Below, piece by piece: positions 11,874 to 22,419 of a stretch of DNA of 64,000 nt. Source of the stretch: Gautieria morchelliformis (Eukaryota; Basidiomycota; Agaricomycetes; Gomphales; Gomphaceae); contig WHVA01000383.1 in the NCBI GenBank assembly GCA_015179125.1, positions 1 to 64,000 on the forward strand. Reading direction: 5' to 3'. A program made the position numbers and the translations under genes. The number at the start of each line of letters is the position of its first letter. Position 1 is the first letter of the stretch. Under the pieces are notes generated by a model. The model was given only the letters and a program-made list of their open reading frames with translations. It made no database searches and was not told where the DNA came from.

Positions 11874-12698
11874 ATGGCCCAGACACAGACACACGCACAG
11901 ACCCCGAGACACAACCCCACCCAGCCGATGGTACGTCCCGTTGCCCAGTCCCTCGTGTCTCGTTATGAACGCCACTCGCTGTTCCCTAGGCTCCACCCGC
12001 CCGCGCCTCACGTCCCGCACGGCCGCCGACGTCGATTCGTCGCTGGCGACGCTGCGCCTCTCGCTTGGGGGCCGCGCACGCAGTGGCGAGCATGTGCGCG
12101 CGTCGCTCCCGCCGCCACACCCCACGTCCCCGCAGCCCCGCACACACACCCCTTCGCCCCACGGCAGCAGCCACACACGCGCCCCACCTCCAACTCTGCA
12201 CCCGCAAGCCCTCCCTTGCCCACGCCTACCAACGCCACCGCACCCGCACCCGCCACTGCACCCGCCCCCGCCCCCTTAACCTAGCCCATGCCCGCCCCCC
12301 TCCCAGACCACCCCAGACCCCGTCGCCGCCGCGCGGGCAAATATACGAAGCGCGTCTTTGTGAACGCGCCCCGCACGCTCCCCGGGAACGGGAACGGGAA
12401 CGGAAGCTCCCCCAATCCGTCATTATTTATTAATAATTTCAACTTACTACCCCCCAACACACTCGCACATGCTGCCCCCGCCCCCGCCCACCCCCACCCC
12501 CACGCCTACCCGGCCGCGGGGTCCCCGCCTCCCCACTCTGGGACACACACGAACCCCAACCACAGCTCGAACACCCTCGCCCCCGACGCCACGCCTGCGC
12601 CGCGGGCTGTCACTGGTCCGGGGGTTGGTCCTGGCGTCGGTCCTGGTGTGGGTCCAGGGGTTGGTGTGGGGGTGCCGCGTTTGGTGCCTTTGCGGTGA
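11874..12698 (+). CDS. Low-complexity Pro/Ala/His-rich hypothetical (doubtful)
   Basis: A GC-rich block with open frames in most phases. A plausible reading starts at ATG 11874 (MAQTQTHAQTPRHNP), with a good donor GTACGT right after 11930 and an acceptor CCCTAG near 11990. The frame selected by that splice is unclear. Two phases give coherent low-complexity protein: one with TSRTAADVDSSLATLRLSLG, another with GKYTKRVFVNAPRTL further on (12288-12698). The end is a glycine-valine repeat. High GC alone can open all frames, so this may be a regulatory or spacer region rather than a gene. Confidence 0.3.
12612..12676. repeat. Short G/T-rich tandem repeat
   Basis: Imperfect 12-bp repeats of the type GGTCCTGGCGTC, encoding (Gly-Pro-Gly-Val)n in the plus frame ending at 12698. 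A G-homopolymer of about 14 follows at 12859-12872. Confidence 0.7.
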
Positions 12699-12714
12699 CA
12701 TTAGGCTTTATTAG

Positions 12715-13122
12715 AGGAAGACTCGGGATGCGTGGGTGTATGTGTATAAGGCGGTATGAGGCGCAGAGCAAGAGCCGAACGGGAGCATAATCATGATGTG
12801 ACGCAAGGGCACGTGCGCCGGGCCCGTATTCGTTCTAGGACTCGGAGGGGATGCTGGAGGCGGGGGGGGGGGGAGAAGTGCCGCCGACGCCAACGCCGCG
12901 GCGGCTCGACCAGACTATAGACTATAGTGGGGTGGGAATGTGGGCGTGGGTGTGGGGTGGGGGTCGCGTATGACGTGTATCGTGTACCGTGCCGCGCGTG
13001 CTGTTACACTCAGCTTGAAGACTTGGAGCGTGTATTGTGTTGTATTCCCATACTGGTATGTATCTCTCTCAGCTGTCAAGCTTTGTAGTGTGACGCAGTG
13101 TTGATATCCTTGCATTCCTATA
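12715..13122. other. Intergenic, no gene recognised
   Basis: GC-rich at first, then neutral. Contains a direct repeat ACTATAGACTATAG near 12912. No supported coding sequence. Confidence 0.4.
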
Positions 13123-13522
13123 CACTGGGGGCATATAAAGCTTTTCTGGTCTGAAAAACTGTTCAAAAAACTGTAAAGATATTCCAAATTTTTCTGGTGT
13201 TTTTAATGTAAAAGAACTTTAACAAAATTTTGTGTTTTTGTTAGAATTTGTTGAGCAAGAAAATTGTAAAAAAGTTTAAAGTTTTTTGCAGGGTTTTTTA
13301 TGTCTTTTTATAAGTTTCTTTGTGAAAACAAAAAGAAACCCACAAAAAACCCTGAAAAAAACTTTGAATTTTTTTACAATTTTCTTGCTCAACAAATTCT
13401 AATAAAAACACAAAATTTTATTACAGTTTTTTTTTATATAAAAAGCACTAAAAATATTTGGAAAATCTTTACAGTTGTTTCAACAGTTTTTCAGACTAGA
13501 AAACTTTTATATGCCTGCAGTG
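13123..13522. mobile_element. CACTA-like foldback MITE, 400 bp
   Basis: An AT-rich near-palindrome. The left arm (13123 to about 13300) and right arm (about 13330-13522) are inverted copies of about 170-190 bp; for example AGAATTTGTTGAGCAAGAAA occurs in the left arm and its complement in the right. The termini are CACTG..CAGTG and both sides carry ATA (13120-13122 and 13523-13525), which fits the 3-bp target duplication of CACTA/EnSpm elements. No coding capacity. Superfamily assignment rests only on termini and duplication length. Confidence 0.7.
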
Positions 13523-13526
13523 ATAC

Positions 13527-14798
13527 TGTCATGACGTGTTTATTTCTCATACTCAGGTGCTCTGTCCTGCCATTTCTCACCCCATTTCCGTGTTCGTTCC
13601 AATCGCCATTGTCGTGTTCGGCAACCGATTCTCGCTGTTCGCACCAATTACCATAGCCACACCGTCAAACACACGATCGACATCTTTGGACTGACTTGGC
13701 AGTCATTGCTGGGTCTACCACCTCCTCTGCTCAACCTTCTTCTGATGGTGTTCTGGTAATTGGATTGTCATGACCTGTGTATTTCCTGCACCTTGTTATC
13801 CCCATTTCCCCTTTCACTACTCCTCCCCAGTGTTCGCTCAGCTTCGCCCTCCACCTCGACCTCTCCTCCTCTATGTCACTTCTGTTCGCCCTTCCTCGCA
13901 TTTCGCCGAACAACCATTCGCTGCTCGCATCATTCACCAACAGGCACACCATCAATCACAATCGACATCCCTATCCGGCATGATGGCTCATCAGTAACTC
14001 CATCAGCTTCTCGATCCAACCCCCTTTTGGTGTTCATATGAGCAGGGTGCGTTCATGGGACGTCCTACCCGTAGGTCATGTGGGATCAACCCAGTAGATG
14101 AAGAACCCATGCAGGGCAGTGTATATGTGGGCCCCAAGACATGATTTCATACACAGGTGTCTTCGCCACCTTCACTCTCCGTCGTTTCATGTTCTCCCTC
14201 TTCTCTCATTCTATTGTATGTTTATTCCATCTATGTTGTATCATGACTGCGCACCCCTATCCAACCCTGACTTGTGACGGCCTCTTTCCTATTCGCTGAT
14301 ACCTTACGAGCATTCGATATAAGTAGTTTACATTCGCATGTATATTCCCCAGTTCAATTATCATACGTCATTCATCTTGTGCAAATTTGACCTCACTGTG
14401 GCCATCGTCTTAAGCCTTCTCTTGGAGATTTCCATCTTCAACTAGCAGAGGACTTAGGCGCCACTGGTGAGTTCTCATACTTCATCTTCGTTACCTTAGC
14501 CTTCGAACCATTTTCTGTGCTGTTGGCGAAGGGCTCCGAAGGAGCACCTTCGCCAGCGAAGGGATTGTCGAGACTTAGACAGCCCTTCCGTGAGACCTTG
14601 CACGTTACATCGTCAAGTGCCACGGGCTATTTCGCTACGACTGTAGATAGGGTGAGCCCTGTTTGGGCAACCCTCTTACCTTGTGAACATTCATTGGTTC
14701 ACCTATTCGCCGAACAGCATACTTATTTGCACAAGTTATTTGGGCATTCGCTGTGTTCACTAATACACGATATTAATGCTTAAAAACCAATCTTGACA
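13527..14798 (+). mobile_element. Solo LTR, family LTR-1 (long form, 1272 bp)
   Basis: Begins TGTCATGACGTG, ends AATCTTGACA, and is flanked by a perfect 5-bp duplication GATAC (13522-13526 and 14799-14803). The duplication overlaps the last base of the CACTA-like MITE, so the LTR inserted right at the MITE's edge. A second LTR-like start (TGTCATGACC) lies inside at 13766, so the first 239 bp are a diverged repeat of the next 240. From 13766 on it matches the 1032-bp form at 2215-3246. A TATA-like AAGTAGTTTACA region is present near 14325. Confidence 0.75.
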
Positions 14799-14803
14799 GA
14801 TAC

Positions 14804-15130
14804 CCACTTGCACCAGTACACCGGCTAGTACACCAATCACCAATTCACCCAAACACCGTCACAGCATCATGATGCACCGGCATACGTGGTCACGTGGCAC
14901 CACCTTAACCTTACTCCCGGGCTCACTACCTAATTGTTGGAGTTACAAGCGTGGCCACGTAGGCCAATATTGGTGTTAACTACTTTCGGTGCGAGACAAT
15001 GATTATTCTGCTGTATGAGAGAGACAGGTGATTCGCAGGAAAGGTTGCTGAAAGGAAACTATTCAGGTCCTGGACTCCAGCCAGCAAGCAACCGAGGGAT
15101 GTAGACGGGTAAACACATAAGTGTTTGATT
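14804..15130. other. Intergenic, no gene recognised
   Basis: No supported coding sequence. The right end enters the non-coding upstream part of UPO block B. Confidence 0.4.
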
Positions 15131-15210
15131 GGTTGCTTACATTTCGATCCCACGGCTTACCTAATGTCATCATCGAGCTGAGTCTGAAAGAGGCAGAAGC
15201 TTTGATTGAC

Positions 15211-16453
15211 TAGTGATGCTCGGGCCGGGCTGGGCTTGGAAAGCCCGGGCTTGGGCTCGGCTTTAGCAGGCTCAGGCTCAATGAAACCTCGAGCCCAGCC
15301 CGTTAGTCAGGCTCGGGCTGGGTCGGGCTCGAGCCCGGGCTTCACATATGAAAGAACAGATACGAAAAAAATAATATGTTTAAGCCGTAGTATCAATATC
15401 AAATGTTTTCTTATTCGTCTTCACTCTTCTCAATGCCCTAATGGTTGCCTAGCGACTCAATATGTTGACGCGCGGTCATTGTGTCACTGACGAGTCTTAA
15501 TCTGGACAAATGACAGCATGTGATTTCACAACCCAGATATCAATCCGACGCACTTACCCACAGATTTTACAAGCACGACATTTCCAAACTTTTCCATCCT
15601 TGCCAGTCAGAGCCGCTGGTTCTTCAAAAAATTCGCTGAGGTCGCGATTTGCATCCGTTCGAATCGTCTCCGTCGATGGTGCAGCAGAGAGATCGACAAT
15701 GTTGATGTCAGCGAGCACATTGTCGGCATCAACATCAATGGGATCTACAGCCGACCTGTAGCGCTTCATAGGTGGGCAACAATGCAAGGTAAGCCTACTA
15801 AGTCATCTGAACCGAGAAAATTCTGCTTACCATGCCTTTGTTTCTTCTTATGCTGGGTTTTGGTGCTGCCAGTCAAATCACTGGAATTTTCTCTCTCCTC
15901 CGCTGCAAGTTCTGAGTCGGTGAGTTCAAGAATGTCGAGCGTCTTCCTCTTATTCACGCGGGAAGAGCTGTTGTCTTCAGTTGTTTCACCAGTTGTTTGA
16001 GCAGATCCCTCCTCTGCAGCCAGTTCACCGATGCTCTCTGGCGATGGAGCGGAGGGCAGTCTGGCCGCAGCAAGCCGTGTGGCAGCAGCATGTGAAGCAA
16101 GTGCCGGAACGGACACATTGCTGGGGTCGGTGACCTTCTCTGTTGCAGTAATTCTGCGCTTCGGTCGACTGCTGTTGGTGATCCCCGACATATGTCTTCA
16201 GGCAGGAGGGAAAATTGAGAGAAAGGAGAAAGAACTCTGTTTAATGTATATACAGTTGCCATCCAAATTGAGGCAAAGGTGTACCATATAAGTGCCGCAA
16301 AGCCTGGGCTTAAGCCCACGGCCTGGGCTTCCGCAACTTAGAAGCCCGGCCCATTTGGTGGGCTCAAACCGGGCTGGGTCGGGCTCGGCTCAGGCTCAAA
16401 CAGGGCTTGGTCGGGCTCGGCTCGGGCTTGAGCCCGAGCCCAGAACATCACTA
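15211..16453 (-). mobile_element. Non-autonomous hAT element, 1243 bp
   Basis: Flanked by a perfect 8-bp duplication TGATTGAC (15203-15210 and 16454-16461), the hallmark target-site size of hAT. Termini are TAGTGATGCTCGGGC at the left and, on the opposite strand, TAGTGATGTTCTGGGC at the right. Both ends carry many GGGCTCGGGC-type subterminal repeats, as hAT ends often do. The empty site is visible in UPO block A near 4228 (GGTTGACAAAGAGG). The inside keeps only the N-terminal part of a transposase gene. Confidence 0.9.
15560..16191 (-). pseudogene. hAT transposase, N-terminal part with BED-type finger start
   Basis: The frame starts with ATG at 16189-16191 (MSGITNSSRPKRR) and continues as a serine/glutamate-rich leader ending in KKKQRHG. 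A donor GTAAGC (near 15829) and an acceptor AG before the next exon (about 15770) lead to RYRSAVDPIDVDADNVLAD, and on to DLSEFFEEPAALTGKDG and KVWKCRACKIC. The last part is the beginning of a BED-type zinc finger as found in fungal hAT transposases. The catalytic RNase H-like and dimerisation domains are absent: the element ends about 350 bp later. It is therefore an internal-deletion derivative that cannot move itself, though it keeps both termini and might be mobilised by a full-length relative. A retained DNA-binding fragment could also act as a repressor, but this is speculation. Confidence 0.7.
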
Positions 16454-16787
16454 TGATTGACGAAGAGGTCCATTTCACTGGCTATGGCCATGAATCCGAA
16501 TTGCAGTACTAGTTCCAGTCCGTCACGGAACGGAATCGTGTATGGCAATCTTTGACGACTTCGACTCGGACTGCGGCAAGACATACCAATGATGGGACTG
16601 CCCCCAATGAAATGCACTTGCAGCACAGTGACAGGAAACATCTTCTGTTTTTAAATTCGTGGGGCAATACTAAGCTAGGACTAAACTATGCGGACCATGC
16701 AGTTCGTCGTAGCCGCTTTCGCTGGCATAGTCCGCTACTCGGGATGAACCATTACTATCATGGACCCCTTACAGACTCATACTCACA

Positions 16788-16796
16788 TATAAAAAG
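16788..16796 (+). promoter_or_regulatory. TATA box of UPO copy 2
   Basis: TATAAAAAG, 42 bp upstream of the ATG at 16838. Conserved with 4511-4519 in copy 1. Confidence 0.6.
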
Positions 16797-17412
16797 CCAG
16801 TGTGAAGGCTGAACTGTATCTACTGCATCAAACAATAATGGTTCGTTTGACGACACTCCTCTTTCTTTCCCTAGCTGCTGTGTTACTCTAGCCTTTCCAG
16901 CCCACCAGTCCCTTGCTGGCCTCACCAGGGACGAGCTCGACCATATCCTCCCGGGTCTCAAATATCGTAATCCTGAGCCACCTCCTGGGCCTCTGAATTA
17001 TACATCGGTAAAGCTGGTGAATAACCCCTGGAAGCCTCTGCGTGAGGGAGATATACATGCTGTGTGCCCCGGTCTAAACACCCTGGTCTCTCACGGAGTG
17101 AGCACAATCCACCACGACTTTTGTCTTCCAGCTTCCTAATGACCCTCCCTCGCAATGGCATTGCAACTCCCGCCCAAATAATCACTGCAGTCCAGGAAGG
17201 TACGTACTTATTGTCAGTTCGCACCTAGCCAGCACTTCCTGTATTAATGTGCTGAATTACAAGGCTGTAACATGGGCAATTATTTGGCTATCTTCCTTAC
17301 CTATGCGGCCTTCCTAGTCGACGGAAACCCCGTCACGAATCTCATGAGCATTGGGGGCAGGGCCCATTCAACTGGGAATCCACCTGCACCGGCTATAGTC
17401 GGTGGACTTGAC

Positions 17413-17655
17413 TGTTAGAAATCGATGTCATACCTACATGGACCCACATCTACTCCACATCATCAGTTCCAATTCCACTACTCCGCTTCTTTCCTCAGTC
17501 GTTCATGCACCACGAACGTCTGAGGTAAGAACGCATAGTTACGCTCACTGTTCTCTGCATATTACTTACCCGCACTGTAGCTTACTATAGTGCAGGTAAT
17601 AATAGTCATTCATGCACCACGAACGTCTGAGCTTACTATAGTGCAGATCCCAATA
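17413..17655 (+). repeat. Copia 5' LTR
   Basis: Begins TGTTAGAAATCG and ends GATCCCAATA, so the terminus is TA rather than the usual CA; the position is fixed by the TTGAC duplication. Contains an internal repeat, CATGCACCACGAACGTCTGA twice (about 17503 and 17611), and TACTATAGTGCAG twice. Confidence 0.9.
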
Positions 17656-17670
17656 GGTTATGGGCCAACC
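17656..17670 (+). promoter_or_regulatory. Primer-binding site (initiator-tRNA anticodon arm type)
   Basis: GGTTATGGGCC directly follows the 5' LTR. It is complementary, with one G-U pair, to the anticodon arm of fungal initiator tRNA-Met (GGCUCAUAACC in yeast) rather than to a tRNA 3' end. This is the half-tRNA priming arrangement known from Drosophila copia and yeast Ty5. Confidence 0.7.
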
Positions 17671-17780
17671 GCTGCACCTATAATAGCATTCATACGTGCA
17701 GGAACTATCTGAGCTCCGTCCTCCCTTTGCCTTCCCCACTCTGTCAACGCATATATCTGTTCTTTTTCTCGCTCCGCGCC

Positions 17781-19242
17781 ATGGCTTCCTCCATTACCTC
17801 GTTCATCCCTGAGAACTGGGCTCGTCCCAAAATGTCTAAGTTACTCTTGGGCGGCGAGAACTACGAGTTGTGGGCGAGTGAAGTGAAGGCGGTTCTTGCT
17901 ACGAGCGGGCTATGGAAATACTTCAACGCGAAGGATCCTTGCTCTATCATCCCTCCTGACACTAAGCCTGCCGACAAAGACCTCTGGATTGCAAAGAATA
18001 CCACTCTTGTGTTCACAGTCCAACTCATGATGGACCCTTCCCTTCACCACGTCATTGCTGGTTGCACCACTGCCGCCTCTGCATGGGCCAAGATCCTCGA
18101 AGCGTTCTCCACCCTAGGTCCGATGCACCAGGTTTCCCTGCTCAAGTGCACACTCTCCACCCGCTTTTCCCCTGGTGTGGACATCGATGTCACGCTTCTC
18201 GCACTCGAACACATCATGAAAGATATGTTCGCTGCTGGTCCTATTAAGGAGGACGACTGGATGATCATTATCTGTCTCAACGCACTTTCTCACGACTCCT
18301 TTACCCCTATCCGTGAGCAACTCGAGGGCATCCTCACCTCGACCAAGGATGGTATTACCTTCGACGGCCTTAAAGCCCGCCTCCACTTTGAAGCATCTAA
18401 GATTCGCCATGCCAATCAAGCTACCGCCGCTGAGGAGGCACTCGCCGCTGTCACTTCTAAGAAACCTTCCTCCAGGGTCGTTAGTGCAAATTGCAGCAAA
18501 CCCGGCCATACCAAAGAAAAGTGCTGGCACCCTGGAGGTGGTGACGAGGGTGGAGGCCAGCATGCTCGTGCGAAGAAAGAGAAAGATGTTGCTCTCGCCG
18601 CCGATGCCAACATTGCGGGGGAGAATAAGGCAAAATCAGAATCTGCCAATATTGTCTCGTCTACTACGACCACAACATCCCGTCCGATGTCTTTTTATCA
18701 ACAAGATGACCACCTCTACGAGGGAGATTGGTCTTTCACGTGCACAGATAAAACCGAGACCACATATAATGTAGACTGGCTGGCATATCAGCGGAACAGT
18801 ACAGGCACCCCTGAGCTTGCGCTTGCCTCGACAGATAACATTCCTCGCTTCCTTGACTCCGGAGCGTCTGTCCATTGCAGCCCATGTAAAGAGGACTTCA
18901 CCAAGCTCACGCCGATCATACCTTGCCCTATCAAAGGAATGAACGGCTCGATTGCAAAAGCCATCGGCGTGGGTGACATCACAATGATCACACCAAGCGG
19001 ACAACTCCTCACTCTGCTACAAGTTCTTTACGTTCCCGATGCCACCATTAGGCTCATCTCAGTCGGGAAACTCGGAGACGATAGTAACTACCTCTCAGTC
19101 TTCTCCAAGAACCAATGCCGTGTCTATGATCAACAGAAGAAGGAAATCCATAAGGGTTCCAGAGTGAACGGTGGATTGTATCATGTTCCTATTACATCCT
19201 CAGCTCAAGCGTACGCTAACCTTGCAAGAGCCCCGCTAGCCT
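17781..19242 (+). CDS. Copia Gag and protease (frame broken at end)
   Basis: Starts MASSITSFIPENW, chosen because upstream codons fall in the leader and the copia Gag N-terminal pattern begins here. A UBN2-type Gag region follows (LLLGGENYELWASEVKA..., residues about 20-230). The zinc knuckle reads SANCSKPGHTKEKCW: the first Cys of CX2CX4HX4C is Ser, so it is damaged. The protease active site is FLDSGASVHCSP at about residue 357. Just after LARAPLA, at about 19240, an extra T puts the integrase in another frame, creating a TGA. Gag packages the RNA; the protease processes the polyprotein. This is the N-terminal third of a single ancestral Gag-Pol. Confidence 0.85.
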
Positions 19243-20904
19243 GAAACTTGGCACAAACACCTCGGCCACATTAACTACCCCTCCATCATCGCTATGGCAA
19301 AGAAAGGCATGGCTACAGGTATGCCTACCGACCTTTCATCTATACCACCGACCTGTGAACACTGTATTCTCGGGAAGCAGACCAAGACACCGGCCCCAAA
19401 AATGCGAGAGGGAGAGAGAGCCGATGGTAAACTAGATGTCATATTCTCTGACATCACCAGGCCTGAGGATGTACCCACCGGTGGAAAATACTACGCTCTC
19501 AACTTTATAGATGACTACTCCAGACACACCTGGACTTACCTCCTTGCGAAAAAGAGTGAGGCGATTACCGCATTTGCTGATTGGCAAGCGCTGGTCGAAC
19601 GTCAGTCGAACTGCAATGTCAAGAAGTTTATAACCAACAACGGTGGTGAATACACATCTAAGTCATATGAGAGCTATCTCCGTAGCCACAGCGTACAACA
19701 CCTTCTCACAGCACCATACACATCCGCTGAAAATGGGGTTGTCGAGCGAAGCCACCGAACCCTTATGTCAAGGGCACGCGCAATCCGGTCTGACGCAAAC
19801 CTACCCCATAGTCTATGGGGAGAATGCATACTGACCGCTGTGTACCTGAAGAACAGAACCCCTACGAAGGCCATTAGCAATATGACCCCCTATGAAGCAT
19901 GGACTGACTGGAAACCTGACGTGTCGCACCTGCGGGAGATCGGCTGCAAAGCTTTCGTGCTAATCCAGAACCACCATGTAGCGAAGATCTATAACCGCTC
20001 CGTCGAATGTGTCCTGGTCGGCTACTCACAGAACTCCAAAGCTTACCGGTGCTACAACCGATCCACTGGACAGATCATAACATCCCGTAACGTCACCTTT
20101 ATCGAATCTCAAGACTCCACCCCTCGACCACTTAATTCCGGTCTCGTAGTTGGAAACCAAACTGATCAAGAAAGTGATGACGACGTGGAATATCAAGGTA
20201 TATCAGGGGTGGATGATCGGGAGGTCGGTCAGATGGACGGTCACACTGAAGGGGGAGCCGCCGCTGCAGGGGGAGCCTATGAAGAGGACGTAGTGGCTGA
20301 AGGGGGAGAAAATGTCATTGAGGTACCATCAGACGGCGATCACGAACCGACCACAATACCCCCACCACGCCGATCTTCACATGTACCTAAACCCTCAGCC
20401 GCAGGTGCCGCCATGCGAAACATACCTTATACCAGCCGCACTGACTGTACTGTCGCCGAAATTACTTCCACCACCAACAGGGCATGCCTCGCACACGCTG
20501 CAAAAAGGGACGCTGAACTCAAAGCCAACTTCGTCAAAGATATGCTACTTGCCGGCATTGTACACGAAGAGGAAGACCCCACGTCCTTTACTGAGGCCCT
20601 GAAAGGCCGGAACGGCCCAATCTGGCAGCTAGGCATGGATTCCGAGCTGCAATCCATGCAAAGGCACCATGTATGGGACCTCGTCCCCCGAAGCGATGTC
20701 CCTGTTGGCAAGAAGATTGTCAAGAGCAAGACCGTCTGTCACATTAAACGTGATGAATCCAGCAAAATGGCTAAACTGAAAGTTAGGATTGTCGCAAAAG
20801 GATTCACTCAAGTTGCACGTCAAGATTACCACGACACTTTTTCACCTGTTGCTCGCCTGGAATCTTTCCGTTTAGTCTTATCTTTAGCCGCTACCAACGA
20901 CTAG
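19243..20904 (+). pseudogene. Copia integrase and start of reverse transcriptase
   Basis: Right after the frameshift come the HHCC finger (TWHKHLGHINYPS... CEHCILGKQ) and the DDE core. The core has FSDITRPEDVPTGGKYY for the first Asp and ENGVVERSHRT for the Glu. The second Asp is replaced: the sequence reads ITNNGGEY where the family has TDNGGEY, so the integrase should be inactive. A GKRT-type linker with Pro/Glu-rich sequence follows, then the start of the RVT_2 reverse transcriptase (AKLKVRIVAKGFTQ, HDTFSPVARLESFRLVLSLA). The frame ends at TAG 20902-20904, in place of the Trp usual before EIRQLDVKTAFL. Confidence 0.85.
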
Positions 20905-22153
20905 GAGATCCGCCAATTAGATGTAAAAACTGCTTTCCTCCACTCTGACCTCGACGAGGAGATCTATATGGAGCAAGCCGAAGGTAGTATCGCGCCAGAG
21001 GACGAAAACCTAGTATGCCGGCTACGGAAGGGTTTGTATGGGCTCAAGCAGTCTGGCCACCAGTGGAACAAAACACTGGACAAGGCGATGGTAGCCCACC
21101 AGTTTGTCCGAAACCCCATCGACCACTGTGTCTATAGCCGCTCCACCAATCTCGGCAAATCCATTATCGTGATTCACACGGACGATATGGCGGCCACCGC
21201 TAGTACCACTACCGAAATGGACTCGATTGTTCGCGACCTACAAACTAAAATAGACATCACCGATCTAGGTGAAATTCGCTGGATGCTAGGCATCGGATTG
21301 CCCGCGACCGGACGGTGAGAACCATATCACTGAGCCAGACATCTTACATCGAGCGCATCACCAAGCGATTCAACCTAGACACAGCCCACCCTGTCTGGAC
21401 CCCACTACATGTAGACGCTAAAGGTCTCTCCTCCGACCAGTCACCCTCGAGCCCAGAGGAGATCGCCACTATGTCCAGAATTCCCTACCGTGCCGCCATA
21501 GGCTCCTTGATGTACGCTTCGATGTGCACCCGCCCAGACATCACCTTCGCCGTCAACCGCCTCTCGCAATTCTCCATAAACCCCGGAAAACCTCACTGGA
21601 CCGCTGTTAAACATGTCCTGATATACTTGAACTCCACTCGCACACACCGTCTCGTCCTCGGGGGCATCTCCCCCTCCGTCTTACTCACCGGCTCTGCAGA
21701 CTCAGACTACGCATCTGAAGCTGACAGCAGGAAATCGGTCTCAGGATACGTCTTCTTCCTTGGCGGCGGTGCGATAACTTGGAGCTCCAAGAAACAGCCC
21801 TCTGTCACCACATCCAGCTGTGAAGCCGAATACTCCTCTGCATGCCACGCGTCGAAAGAGGCCGTCTGGTTACGAAGCCTCCTAAAACTCCTTGGCCACG
21901 AACAGAAGCTTGCACGCGCATCCAGAGTGACAACATGGGCACAATCTCCATCATTAAAGATCCTTCTTATCATGCGAGGTCGAAACATTTCGACGTTCAG
22001 CACCACTATGTCCGTGAACGCGTACACGCTTCGGAACTCGAGTTCTACTACGTACCAACCTCTCACATGATTGCCGACATCCTCACGAAAGCTCTGCCTA
22101 GACCCGCACACGATAAACTCGCGAAGCTCCTTGGCATACGCTCCAATCCCTGA
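20905..22153 (+). pseudogene. Copia reverse transcriptase/RNase H, with frameshifts
   Basis: Reading continues after the in-frame TAG as EIRQLDVKTAFLHSDLDEEI, KGLYGLKQSGHQWNK and IVIHTDDM, where the catalytic (Y/H)VDD appears as HTDD. A TGA at 21316-21318, then a second frame (21315-22070), carry FAVNRLSQFS and the RNase H segments SADSDYASEADSRKSVSGY and SSCEAEYSSACHASKEAVWL. A last shift leads into 21842-22153 with SDNMGTISIIKDPSYHARSK, HFDVQHHYVRERV and YVPTSHMIADILTKAL, the usual copia C-terminus, and a TGA. At least two frameshifts, so no functional polymerase. Confidence 0.85.
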
Positions 22154-22177
22154 TACGGCCTTTCCATCGAGGGGGAG

Positions 22178-22419
22178 TGTTAGAAATCGATGTCATACCT
22201 ACATGGACCCACATCTACTCCACATCATCAGTTCCAATTCCGCTACTCCGCTTCTTTCCTCAGTCGTTCATGCACCACGAACGTCTGAGGTAAGAACGCA
22301 TAGTTACGCTCACTGTTCTCTGCATATTACTTACCCGCACTGTAGCTTACTATAGTGCAGGTAATAATAGTCGTTCATGCACCACGAACGTCTGAGCTTA
22401 CTATAGTGCAGATCCAATA
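22178..22419 (+). repeat. Copia 3' LTR
   Basis: 242 bp, differing from the 5' LTR by two A/G transitions and loss of one C near the end (GATCCAATA). Preceded by the purine tract and followed by TTGAC. Confidence 0.9.

Larger units (their letters stand above)
17413..22419 (+). mobile_element. Ty1/copia LTR retrotransposon, 5007 bp, defective
   Basis: A complete element: 243-bp 5' LTR, primer-binding site, gag, protease, integrase, reverse transcriptase and RNase H in copia order, polypurine tract GAGGGGGAG (22169-22177) and 242-bp 3' LTR. The target duplication is TTGAC (17408-17412 and 22420-22424). The LTRs differ by two transitions and one indel, so insertion was fairly recent. The coding region nonetheless carries a stop and frameshifts, which implies it was copied or mutated quickly, or moved in trans. 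Confidence 0.95.

Noticed and set aside
11820-12433. Several proline/histidine-rich proteins on both strands
   Set aside because: High GC opens nearly all frames; at most one low-confidence gene is reported.
13766-14798. LTR beginning at 13766 as an independent insertion
   Set aside because: Flanks TGGAT and GATAC do not match, whereas starting at 13527 gives perfect GATAC duplications.
18313-18774. 153-codon plus-strand frame and neighbouring frames inside the copia gag
   Set aside because: Out-of-phase shadows of the Gag coding sequence.
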